Source: G963675935 sp963803125 (GTDB lineage Bacteria > Planctomycetota > Planctomycetia > Pirellulales > Thermoguttaceae). From it: a stretch of 64,000 nt of DNA. Positions 26,480 through 35,267 of the stretch are shown here, one piece after another. The stretch covers positions 558,001-622,000 of the forward strand of contig CAWDLR010000003.1 of NCBI GenBank assembly GCA_963803125.1, read 5' to 3'. The notes beneath the pieces are model-generated. The model made no database searches and had not been told where the DNA came from. It saw nothing but the letters and a program-made list of their open reading frames with translations. The position numbers were made by a program, and so were the translations under genes. Each line of letters opens with the position of its first letter. Within the stretch, counting starts at the first letter, position 1.

Positions 26480-28081
26480 GTGCCAACAACCGTGAAATGC
26501 CCAGCTTGCGAAACCGTCCATCTTGTGCCCAAGGAGAGCCAGGGCACGCACAAGCAGTGCGAACGGTGCGGGGCGACGTTTACCGTCGAAATCCACTTGG
26601 ACGAAACCAGCGTGCCCCCGGAGCCAAAGCCGCAACCCTCGGCGGCAGGCGTCCCGGCGAGCGAGCGGCATTCGCCGCCGGCCGCGAAGCCGGCCACCCT
26701 GGGCCACTACGTGCTCAAACGAAAGCTGGGCGAAGGCGGGATGGGCGAGGTCTATCTGGCCTACGATCCGAATCTGGACCGCGCCGTGGCGATCAAGGTC
26801 CTGCCGCCCGCCTTCTCCGTCGACAAGCACTGCGTCGAGCGATTCCTGCGCGAGGCCCGTTCCGCGGCCAAGCTGCACCACACCAACGTGGCAACGGTCT
26901 ACCAGATCGGCACCGAGGGAAAGCTGATCTACATCGCGATGGAGTACGTCGAAGGGCGGTCGTTGGACAAGTGCGTAAGCCTGGAGAAGCCGATGAGGTG
27001 GCGCGAGGCGACGGCTGTGATCCGCGACGCCGCCGCGGCGCTGGAGGTCGCGCACGAGATGGGCCTGGTCCATCGCGACATCAAGCCCTCGAATCTCATC
27101 CGCACCGAGTCGGGAGTGACGAAGGTCGTCGATTTCGGCCTCGCCCGGGCGGCGAGCGACACCAATGTTACCGAGCACGGCAGGATTATGGGCACTCCGG
27201 CCTACATGTCGCCGGAGCAATGGACGGGCAAGGAGACCGATGGCCGCAGCGACCTGTATTCACTGATTTGCACGTATTACTATCTGCTCACCGGCAAGCC
27301 GCCGTATGAGGCCGACTCGATGGTGGCTTTCGGCTACCAGCACCGCTACGAGCCGTTTCCCGACGCGCGGCGGCTCGTGCCCGATCTCCCCGCGGCGGTG
27401 TGCCGAGTTCTATGGAAGGGCGCGCAGAAGGAGCCGGCCAGGCGCTATCAGACGGCCGCCCAGTTGATCGCGGCCCTCGACGGGCTGGAGTTCTCCGCCC
27501 TGGCCGAGTCGGATCAACCTGAAGTTGTGCCGGTTCTGCCCGCTGTTGGACCGGCCGCGCGGCTCGCGGCGGCAGGCCCGCCGATCCGCGTTCCCCTGTC
27601 AACGCCGACGCGGGACATTTGGCCGGATGTCTTCACCGGTCGGTCGGCCCGGCGTTCGCGGCGTCGAAGACCACGTTCCCGCATTCCCAAATGGCCGCCG
27701 ATCGTCGCGGCGGCGATCTGCGCGTTATTCCTTCTCTTAAGCATCCTCTATTTGACCGACAACGGCACGATCCGACTCGATTTCGTGGACGCGCGCGGCA
27801 ACAAGATCGACATTCGCGGCCACGACGTGGATGTGAAGATCGACGGCTACACGATCGAAAACAAGCTGCTCGGAGAACCGTTGGGCTATAGCGCCGATGA
27901 ACACCAGTTGGTGGTCACTTCCACCGAGTTTCAGACGTTCACGACGCCCTTTACGGTCAGTCGAGGCCAGGAAGACGTGATCCGGGTGACGCTGAAGCCG
28001 AAGCCCGAGCCCACCGCTGAAGGGCCACCGCCCCCCGGCGAGCCAGAGGGCGCGGCCGGCTCAACAGAGCCCGCGAAGTAG
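26480..28081 (+). CDS. Membrane Ser/Thr protein kinase with N-terminal zinc ribbon
   Basis: A 533-residue protein. Residues 1-40 are a zinc ribbon (VKCPACETVHLVPKE and QCERCGATFTVE). The kinase domain spans about 75-345: GEGGMGEVYLAYDP, VAIKVLPPAF, HRDIKPSNLIR, VVDFGLARA and GTPAYMSPEQW, all catalytic motifs intact. After a Pro/Arg-rich linker there is one transmembrane helix (IVAAAICALFLLLSILYLTD) and a periplasmic tail of about 110 residues with a PEGA-like beta stretch. It starts with GTG at 26480 after an AAGGACAAGG site. It may respond to an outside signal; the N-terminal zinc ribbon is a common planctomycete addition. Confidence 0.88.
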   Translation: MPTTVKCPACETVHLVPKESQGTHKQCERCGATFTVEIHLDETSVPPEPKPQPSAAGVPASERHSPPAAKPATLGHYVLKRKLGEGGMGEVYLAYDPNLDRAVAIKVLPPAFSVDKHCVERFLREARSAAKLHHTNVATVYQIGTEGKLIYIAMEYVEGRSLDKCVSLEKPMRWREATAVIRDAAAALEVAHEMGLVHRDIKPSNLIRTESGVTKVVDFGLARAASDTNVTEHGRIMGTPAYMSPEQWTGKETDGRSDLYSLICTYYYLLTGKPPYEADSMVAFGYQHRYEPFPDARRLVPDLPAAVCRVLWKGAQKEPARRYQTAAQLIAALDGLEFSALAESDQPEVVPVLPAVGPAARLAAAGPPIRVPLSTPTRDIWPDVFTGRSARRSRRRRPRSRIPKWPPIVAAAICALFLLLSILYLTDNGTIRLDFVDARGNKIDIRGHDVDVKIDGYTIENKLLGEPLGYSADEHQLVVTSTEFQTFTTPFTVSRGQEDVIRVTLKPKPEPTAEGPPPPGEPEGAAGSTEPAK

Positions 28082-28200
28082 TTTCTGTTGCGGGAAGCCT
28101 TCTGTCGCCTTTCGCTCCGCGAAAGTAGCGATCAATCCCCGCTACTTTCGCGGAGCGAAAGGCGACAATCCGGCTAACCTGCTCTCTCCGCAACAGAAAC
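28081..28200. repeat. Nested palindrome with repeat family B, copy 2
   Basis: The 26-bp arms beginning GTCGCCTTTCGCTCCGCGAA (28104-28129 and 28141-28166) match family B at 20785. They are enclosed by outer 13-bp arms GTTTCTGTTGCGG and CCGCAACAGAAAC (28081-28093 and 28188-28200). The outer arm starts on the last base of the kinase stop codon, so this is a plausible terminator. Confidence 0.8.
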
Positions 28201-28269
28201 GAAGTGGAACGCCGCCAACGGAGCCAGCGCCTGCCGCCAATGCCCCCCTTCGAAGCGGCAACCGGGCTC

Positions 28270-28560
28270 CATACATGAGTGCTAAGGGTTTTCCCGATGA
28301 TGTGGCTAGGAATGGCGACGTGGTGCCTAGCTCTTGCCAGCGGCCAACCTCCGCGGGATAATGAAAACCTGCTCGAAACGGTTGGTAGGAAGGAGACTCA
28401 TCGCCCCCCATGCTTGATCGAGGCCGGGGAACCAGCGTTCATTCGGCGGCCTTGAGAAGTGAGTCCCCAAGCGGTTCAGGTCTTCGGTGGAAGCGAGCTT
28501 CGGTTGTGCTTCTCAGTGGATGCTGCAATGATGCTACGCAAACCATTACGACGGTGCCCG
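28270..28560 (+). ncRNA. Group II intron-like structured RNA remnant (domain I region)
   Basis: The stretch has no ORF of its own but shows features of the 5' part of a bacterial group II intron. A CTAGG...CCTAG hairpin is followed by GCCAACCT..CGGG, then GAAAACCTGCTCGAAACGG, TTGGTAGGAAGG and ACTCATCGCC. That order is close to the domain I segment of the Ll.LtrB intron as I remember it. No reverse transcriptase ORF and no domain V (AGC...GUU bulged hairpin) is visible nearby, so this is at most a fragment. The 5' end is not a perfect GUGYG. Confidence 0.4.
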
Positions 28561-28596
28561 TGTACGTCCCTGCCCACCTCTCGATAGACAAGGCTT

Positions 28597-31500
28597 ATGG
28601 ACGCAGATCGGCACAGCTTGACCGCAAACCACGAGGTGGACGTCGCCGCTGGTCGAATGCCCGGAGAAGGTAGTGAAAGCGGTCGCGGTGAAGACGCGAA
28701 GGACGCGACGGCGGCATCTTCGCGGCCCGATTCCCGCCGATCGCTTTGCCACCGCCTGGCCTGGCTGCCAATTCCGCTGCTACTGGCGGCTATCATTGCG
28801 GGGAGAGCAGCGGGCTGGCGCGAGTCCTACCAGTACGACGGCGTCCGGCTCGTCTTGAGCTTCATCTTCTACACGCTGGTCTCGTTGGGCACGCTCTACC
28901 TGATCGGACGGAGTTTCCTGGCCCAAGGCGCGTTGGGGCTGCTGTTGCTCGAATGCGGGGTGGTGCTGTGGAGCCTGGCCGGCACCGTGGCGGACGCCGT
29001 CTCCCAGGGTGATGCCAACGTCAACGTCACCGTCTTCAATGCCGGCATCTTGCTGGCGGGGCTGTGTCATCTGGCGGGCGCCGCCCTGTCTCTTCGCGAG
29101 CAACGATCGCTGCGGGCGAGGCCCCTCTGGCTGGCGGCAGGCTGGGCTTTCGCCCTGGCCTCGCTAGGGCTGATTACCTGGGCGACCTTGGCTGGTTGGC
29201 TGCCGGTGTTCTTCGTCCCGGGCCAGGGGGGCACGCCGGTGCGTTACTGGGTGCTGGTCTCGGCCATCTCCACCTTCGTGCTCTCCGCCGGCCTGCTCCG
29301 CGCGGGCCAGCGCGAGCCGCGCACCCCCTTTACGACCTGGTACACGCGTGCCCTGCTGCTGCTGTCCGTGGGACTCTTCGGCATCATGATCCAGTTGTCT
29401 CTCGGCAGCGTTGTCAATTGGCTCAGCCGCACGGCAGAGTGGCTGGGCGGGGTTTATCTGTTGCTCGCCGCCGTGGCCGCGATCCGCGAGTCGTCGCTGC
29501 CGCTGCTTCCGCTGGGAGGGAAGTTGCGTCCGGCGTACTACGGGAACGTCATTGCCGTGGCGATGGTGCTCGCCGCCACTGCCATGCGGCTGGCATTTCT
29601 CTCGGCGATGGGCACGCGGGCCCCGTTCGTGCTGTTCTATCCTGCCGTGATTCTGGCCGCGCTCTATGGCGGCTGGCGTGCGGGTCTGCTGGCGACGGGC
29701 CTGTCGGCGATATTGGCCGATTATTTCTGGATCAAGCCGGCCGGCCGACTCGCTTTAGGAGAGCCGGCCGATCTGCTGGGCTTGGCGGTCTTCCTATTGA
29801 CCGGTGCGATTATCGCCTGGTTCACCGAGGCCCTCCATCGCGCCCGCACCCGCGCCGCCGCGGCGGAGACGCAGGTGATGCTGGCCGCCGAACGCGAAGC
29901 AGCGGCACAAAAGCTGAGGATGCGCAATGCGGTCCTTCAGGGAATCAACCGGATCTTTGAGCAGGTCTTGACGCAGCGTAGCGAAGAGGATTTGGGGCGG
30001 ACGTGTCTGGCGGTGGCCGAAGAGATCACCGCGAGCAAGTTGGGCTTCGTCGGCGAGGTTGGCGCAGACGGATTGTTTCACGACATTGCCATCAGCGATC
30101 CAGGCTGGGAAGCATGTAAGATGAGCGATGCAACCGGCCACCGCCGTCCACCAGTGAATTTCGTCATTCATGGCATCTATGGTCGGGTGCTGAAGGATGG
30201 CAAGCCGGTGCTGACCAACGATCCCGATTCTCATCCCGACCGCATCGGATTGCCGCCCGGCCATGCGCCGCTTAATGCCTTCCTTGGCGTGCCGCTGCTG
30301 CGCGGCGGCCGAACGATCGGCATGATCGCCGTGGCCAACCGCGAGGGCGGCTACGGCGAGAACGATGTTCAGGCGCTTGAGGCCCTGGCGCCGGCGATTG
30401 TGGAGGCGTTCCAGCGCAAGCGGGCCGAGGAGGCCCTCCGCAAGAGCGAGCAGGAGTTTCGCACCCTGGCCGAGGCCGTGCCGCAGATCGTTTGGGCCAC
30501 CCGGCCCGATGGTTGGAACATCTACTTCAATCAACAATGGGTGGATTACACCGGTCTGACGCTGGATGAAAGTTACGGCCACGGTTGGAACACTCCCTTC
30601 CACCCCGATGACAAGCAGCGCGCCTGGGATGCCTGGCAGCGTGCGACGCAGCATGACAAACCCTACTTGCTGGAATGCCGTCTCCGCCGCGCCGACGGCG
30701 TCTATCGCTGGTGGCTGATCCACGGCACGCCGCTGCACGATGAAAATGGCGAGATTCAGAAATGGCTCGGCACTTGCACCGACATTGAGGATCTGAAACG
30801 GGCCGAGGAGGCGCTGCTACGCGCCAAGGAAGCCGCCGAGGCCGCCAACGAGGCCAAGAGCCAGTTCCTGGCCAATATGAGCCACGAATTGCGCACGCCG
30901 ATGAACGCCATCCTGGGCATGATCGACGTGGCGCTGCCGAAGGCGGCCGACCCGATCGTGCAAGACTGCCTGCACACGGCCAAGGGCTCGGCCGACCTGC
31001 TGTTGACGCTGTTGAACGATCTGCTGGACTCGGCGAAGATTGAATCGGGCAAGTTGGAGTTGGAATCGGCCGCCTTCAGCCTGCGGCGGATGCTGGATCA
31101 GATTACGCGAGTCCTCTCCGTGCGGGCGAGCGAAAAGGGACTGGCCTTCTACTGCCGCCTGCCGGAGGAGACGCCGGAGGCAGTCATCGGCGATCGGATG
31201 CGATTGCAGCAGGTCCTGCTCAATCTCGCTGGCAACGCGATCAAGTTCACGGAGCGTGGCGACGTGGAGATCACGCTTCGCGCCTCCTCTCGCCCGCTTG
31301 CGAAAGAGGGGCAGGGGGTGAGGGTGGCCGAGCAATCCCCTCACCCTAGCCCTCTCCCGGAGGGAGAGGGGACCGCGGACCTGGAATTTGCCGTGCGAGA
31401 CACCGGCATCGGCATCCCGCCCTCCAGCCTGGAGCGGCTCTTCCAGCCCTTCGGCCAGGCGGATGCTTCGATGTCGCGGCGTTTTGGCGGTACGGGCCTC

Positions 31501-32562
31501 GGGCTGTCCATCTGCAAGAGCCTGGTGGAGATGATGGGCGGACGCATCTGGGTTGAAAGCGAAGTCGGCGTGGGCAGCACGTTCTACTTCACCGTCCGCC
31601 TGCCTCTGGCGGAGGAACTTCCCGCCGACTTCGAGGCCCCAACCGCTCTCCCCACGGCAGCCTGCGGCCAACTCCGCGTGCTCCTGGTGGAAGATAACCC
31701 CGCCAATCAGAAGTTGGCCACCTACATCTTGCAAGACCGCGGCCACGTGGTCGAGGTCGCCGGCGACGGCCAGGAAGCAATCTGGCTGACGGAGCAAAAC
31801 CGTTACGATGTGATCTTGATGGACGTGCAGATGCCGGGTATGAACGGCTTGGAAGCCACCGCCGCCATCCGCAAGCGGGAGGCGGAGGGGCTAGGGGCTG
31901 GGGGCTCGGGGCTAGAGAGCGGCGAACTGCAAAGGACGCCCGACTCCGGACATCCAATCCCCAGTCTCCAATCCCTAATCCCTGCTTCTCGCGTGCCGAT
32001 CGTCGCCATGACGGCCCATGCGATGAAGGGGGACCGCGAACGCTGCCTGGCCGCCGGAATGGACGGCTATCTCTCGAAACCCGTCAACGCCCAGGAGATG
32101 ATCGGCCTGGTCGAGGGTCTGGCCGGCGAGCTCGTGCCTCCACGCCGGCGGGCGGCCGCGCCGCCCAGCCTGACGGATACTTCGTTGCCGGCGGCGGCCG
32201 TCGTCTTCAATCCCGACGAGGCGATCACGCGCTGCTTCAACAGCCGCGACATGGTGTGTGAGATGATTCAGTGCTTCTTCGATGAAGTGGACAACCTTTT
32301 CCCGCAAATGCGGGCGGCTCTGGCCGAGGGCAATCTCGTCGAGGTGGGACATCTCGGGCACCGAATGAAAGGGACGGTCGTGTACCTGGGCGCGCAACCA
32401 GCCCAGCAAGCCGCCCTGCGCGTCGAGCGATTCTGCAAGTCGGACGGCGGCACTTCCTCCGAAGCCGAGGAGGCCGTCAACGCCCTTGAGCACGAGTGCA
32501 TCGTGCTAAAGGCTGCGCTGGTCCAGCATCCGCTGGCCTCTGAGCGTACGCAGGAAGGTTAA
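28597..32562 (+). CDS. Hybrid sensor histidine kinase (TM-DUF4118-GAF-PAS-HisKA-HATPase-REC-HPt)
   Basis: A 1321-residue hybrid kinase. Residues about 50-300 hold several membrane helices and about 308-410 a KdpD-like DUF4118 membrane block. GAF (about 445-610) and PAS (about 615-745) follow. HisKA contains NMSHELRTPMNAILG with His763, and the HATPase has NAIKFTERGDVEITL and DTGIGIPP. The receiver carries LLVEDNPANQK with Asp1076 in ILMDVQMPG. A C-terminal HPt domain has HLGHRMKGT with His1255. All phosphorelay residues are intact, so signal can pass His-Asp-His and then leave to an unlinked regulator. Two extra stretches, about 897-928 in the HATPase and about 1097-1131 in the receiver, are encoded by intergenic-type repeats. 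Confidence 0.9.
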   Translation: MDADRHSLTANHEVDVAAGRMPGEGSESGRGEDAKDATAASSRPDSRRSLCHRLAWLPIPLLLAAIIAGRAAGWRESYQYDGVRLVLSFIFYTLVSLGTLYLIGRSFLAQGALGLLLLECGVVLWSLAGTVADAVSQGDANVNVTVFNAGILLAGLCHLAGAALSLREQRSLRARPLWLAAGWAFALASLGLITWATLAGWLPVFFVPGQGGTPVRYWVLVSAISTFVLSAGLLRAGQREPRTPFTTWYTRALLLLSVGLFGIMIQLSLGSVVNWLSRTAEWLGGVYLLLAAVAAIRESSLPLLPLGGKLRPAYYGNVIAVAMVLAATAMRLAFLSAMGTRAPFVLFYPAVILAALYGGWRAGLLATGLSAILADYFWIKPAGRLALGEPADLLGLAVFLLTGAIIAWFTEALHRARTRAAAAETQVMLAAEREAAAQKLRMRNAVLQGINRIFEQVLTQRSEEDLGRTCLAVAEEITASKLGFVGEVGADGLFHDIAISDPGWEACKMSDATGHRRPPVNFVIHGIYGRVLKDGKPVLTNDPDSHPDRIGLPPGHAPLNAFLGVPLLRGGRTIGMIAVANREGGYGENDVQALEALAPAIVEAFQRKRAEEALRKSEQEFRTLAEAVPQIVWATRPDGWNIYFNQQWVDYTGLTLDESYGHGWNTPFHPDDKQRAWDAWQRATQHDKPYLLECRLRRADGVYRWWLIHGTPLHDENGEIQKWLGTCTDIEDLKRAEEALLRAKEAAEAANEAKSQFLANMSHELRTPMNAILGMIDVALPKAADPIVQDCLHTAKGSADLLLTLLNDLLDSAKIESGKLELESAAFSLRRMLDQITRVLSVRASEKGLAFYCRLPEETPEAVIGDRMRLQQVLLNLAGNAIKFTERGDVEITLRASSRPLAKEGQGVRVAEQSPHPSPLPEGEGTADLEFAVRDTGIGIPPSSLERLFQPFGQADASMSRRFGGTGLGLSICKSLVEMMGGRIWVESEVGVGSTFYFTVRLPLAEELPADFEAPTALPTAACGQLRVLLVEDNPANQKLATYILQDRGHVVEVAGDGQEAIWLTEQNRYDVILMDVQMPGMNGLEATAAIRKREAEGLGAGGSGLESGELQRTPDSGHPIPSLQSLIPASRVPIVAMTAHAMKGDRERCLAAGMDGYLSKPVNAQEMIGLVEGLAGELVPPRRRAAAPPSLTDTSLPAAAVVFNPDEAITRCFNSRDMVCEMIQCFFDEVDNLFPQMRAALAEGNLVEVGHLGHRMKGTVVYLGAQPAQQAALRVERFCKSDGGTSSEAEEAVNALEHECIVLKAALVQHPLASERTQEG
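31302..31371. repeat. Palindromic repeat family D, copy 1, in frame inside the HATPase domain
   Basis: GAAAGAGGGGCAGGGGGTGA pairs with the following CCCTCACCCTAGCCCTCTCC arm. It encodes about 25 residues including PHPSPLPEGEG between two HATPase strands (EITLRA and DLEFAVRD). The same repeat outside genes lies at 42002-42117. Confidence 0.85.
31885..31990. repeat. GC-rich repeat in frame inside the receiver domain
   Basis: GAGGGGCTAGGGGCTGGGGG starts a low-complexity stretch. It ends with CCAATCCCCAGTCTCCAATC and CCTAATCCC, an imperfect inverted counterpart. It encodes about 35 extra residues (for example GLGAGGSGLESGELQR) in the loop between helix 3 and strand 4 of the receiver. Confidence 0.7.
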
Positions 32563-32568
32563 GGGGTA

Positions 32569-32598
32569 TTGACAACCCTGCCTTTGCGCAAGTAGAAT
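32569..32598 (+). promoter_or_regulatory. Sigma-70-like promoter of the oxidoreductase/DUF1080 unit
   Basis: TTGACA (32569-32574), 18-bp spacer, TAGAAT (32593-32598). It lies just after the histidine kinase gene and about 190 bp before the ATG at 32786, leaving a long leader. Confidence 0.65.
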
Positions 32599-32785
32599 CG
32601 TGTCAAGGGTGGTTTCGAGAGCATCGGGCCCGTCCTTCCTCGCGTTTTTGTCCCGCCTGTATCGTAACGGTTCGCCGTGGCTGCCGCCGGGGGTGGCTTG
32701 TCAGCCGTTGCCCCTCGCGCTGTAGTCAGCCACGAGCAGCCAAGAGCTGTCTGCAGCACCAAGCCGACCCCTTAGAGGTGATGGC

Positions 32786-34195
<1,410 letters not shown>

Positions 34196-34296
34196 ATCGT
34201 GATCGCCAGCGGCGGGCGCGTCAGAAGCGGCGGCATCGCCTACGGCTGACTTACCCATCAATTACCGCGTTACGTGACCTAAGGGAGGAATAGCAC

Positions 34297-35016
34297 ATGG
34301 CAAGCAGAATTTGGCTTCGTCTTGCGGCGTTCGCGATGTGCGGCATCTGGGCCGTAGCGACAATCCCGCACTTAAATGCCCAGACCACAGACGGCATCCC
34401 GCTCAATCCCAAGCTCTCGAAGGCGCCGCCCAAGGGAGCGATCGTGCTGTTCCACGGCAAGCTAAAGCAGATCCGCGACAACTGGTACGCGCGGCGCAGC
34501 ACGGAGCCCGCCGGGTGGACCGTGGACGACAAGGGCGTGGCGACGCCCAACAGGCGCGACATCAGCAGCAAGCAGGAATTCGGCGATTGTTACCTGCACG
34601 TGGAGTTTCGCGAACCGCTTACCGGCCACGGCAACAGCGGCGTCGGCATGCAGGGGCGCTACGAAGTTCAAATCCTGAACTCCTACGGCAAGAAGCCCGA
34701 GGCCCACGAGTGCGGCGCGTTCTACAGCCAGACGCCGCCCAGGGTGATCGCCTCCAAACCCGCCGGCGAATGGCAGACGTTCGACATCTTCTTCCGCGCG
34801 CCGCGCTTCGATGCGAACGGCAAGCTCGTCGAAAACGCGCGTGCCACTGTCTACCAGAATGGCGTCCTGATTCACAAAAATGAGGAGTTCAAGGGACCGA
34901 CCGGCATCCAGTACGAGCAATATAAGGACGAGGCGGCGAAGGGGCCAATCGTTCTGCAAGGCGACCACGACCCCGTGCAATTCCGCAACGTGTGGGTCCT
35001 GCCGGCGAAGTACTGA
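34297..35016 (+). CDS. DUF1080 (3-keto-disaccharide hydrolase-like) secreted protein
   Basis: A 239-residue protein with a signal peptide (RLAAFAMCGIWAVATIPHLN) and one LamG-like jelly-roll domain of the DUF1080 type. Typical stretches are IVLFHGKLKQIRDNWYARR, GVGMQGRYEVQILNSYG, AGEWQTFDIFFRAPRF and PIVLQGDHDPVQFRNVWV. Family members are named 3-keto-disaccharide hydrolases and cleave 3-keto-glycosides. Its position after a Gfo/Idh/MocA oxidoreductase fits a pathway in which the sugar is oxidised at C3 and then cleaved. That link is inference; the domain assignment is solid. Confidence 0.88.
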   Translation: MASRIWLRLAAFAMCGIWAVATIPHLNAQTTDGIPLNPKLSKAPPKGAIVLFHGKLKQIRDNWYARRSTEPAGWTVDDKGVATPNRRDISSKQEFGDCYLHVEFREPLTGHGNSGVGMQGRYEVQILNSYGKKPEAHECGAFYSQTPPRVIASKPAGEWQTFDIFFRAPRFDANGKLVENARATVYQNGVLIHKNEEFKGPTGIQYEQYKDEAAKGPIVLQGDHDPVQFRNVWVLPAKY

Positions 35017-35194
35017 ACCGCCGAAGATCGATAGCTGAGCGCGGCAAGGCGGATTGCCGACGTGACCGCGTCCTGTTTCGTCCCCGCGGTGATGCGGGTG
35101 ACCTAACACACGACGGCAGATCTCCCAATCCCCAAGCGAGAAGCTCGGCAAAGCCACCGATGATTGAGTGTCAGATTGAAAACGTCGGCGATAG

Positions 35195-35261
35195 CCGGGA
35201 GCCAACGGCTCCCGGATCACGGCAATTTGGCGGGAAAACTCCGGGAGCCGACAGCTCCCGG
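35195..35261. repeat. Palindromic repeat family G, copy 1
   Basis: Two 21-bp palindromes, CCGGGAGCC-N3-GGCTCCCGG (35195-35215) and CCGGGAGCC-N3-GCTCCCGG (35241-35261, slightly imperfect), are separated by ATCACGGCAATTTGGCGGGA. A diverged copy lies near 44358-44412. It sits between two convergent genes and may terminate both. Confidence 0.75.
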
Positions 35262-35267
35262 CTGCTC

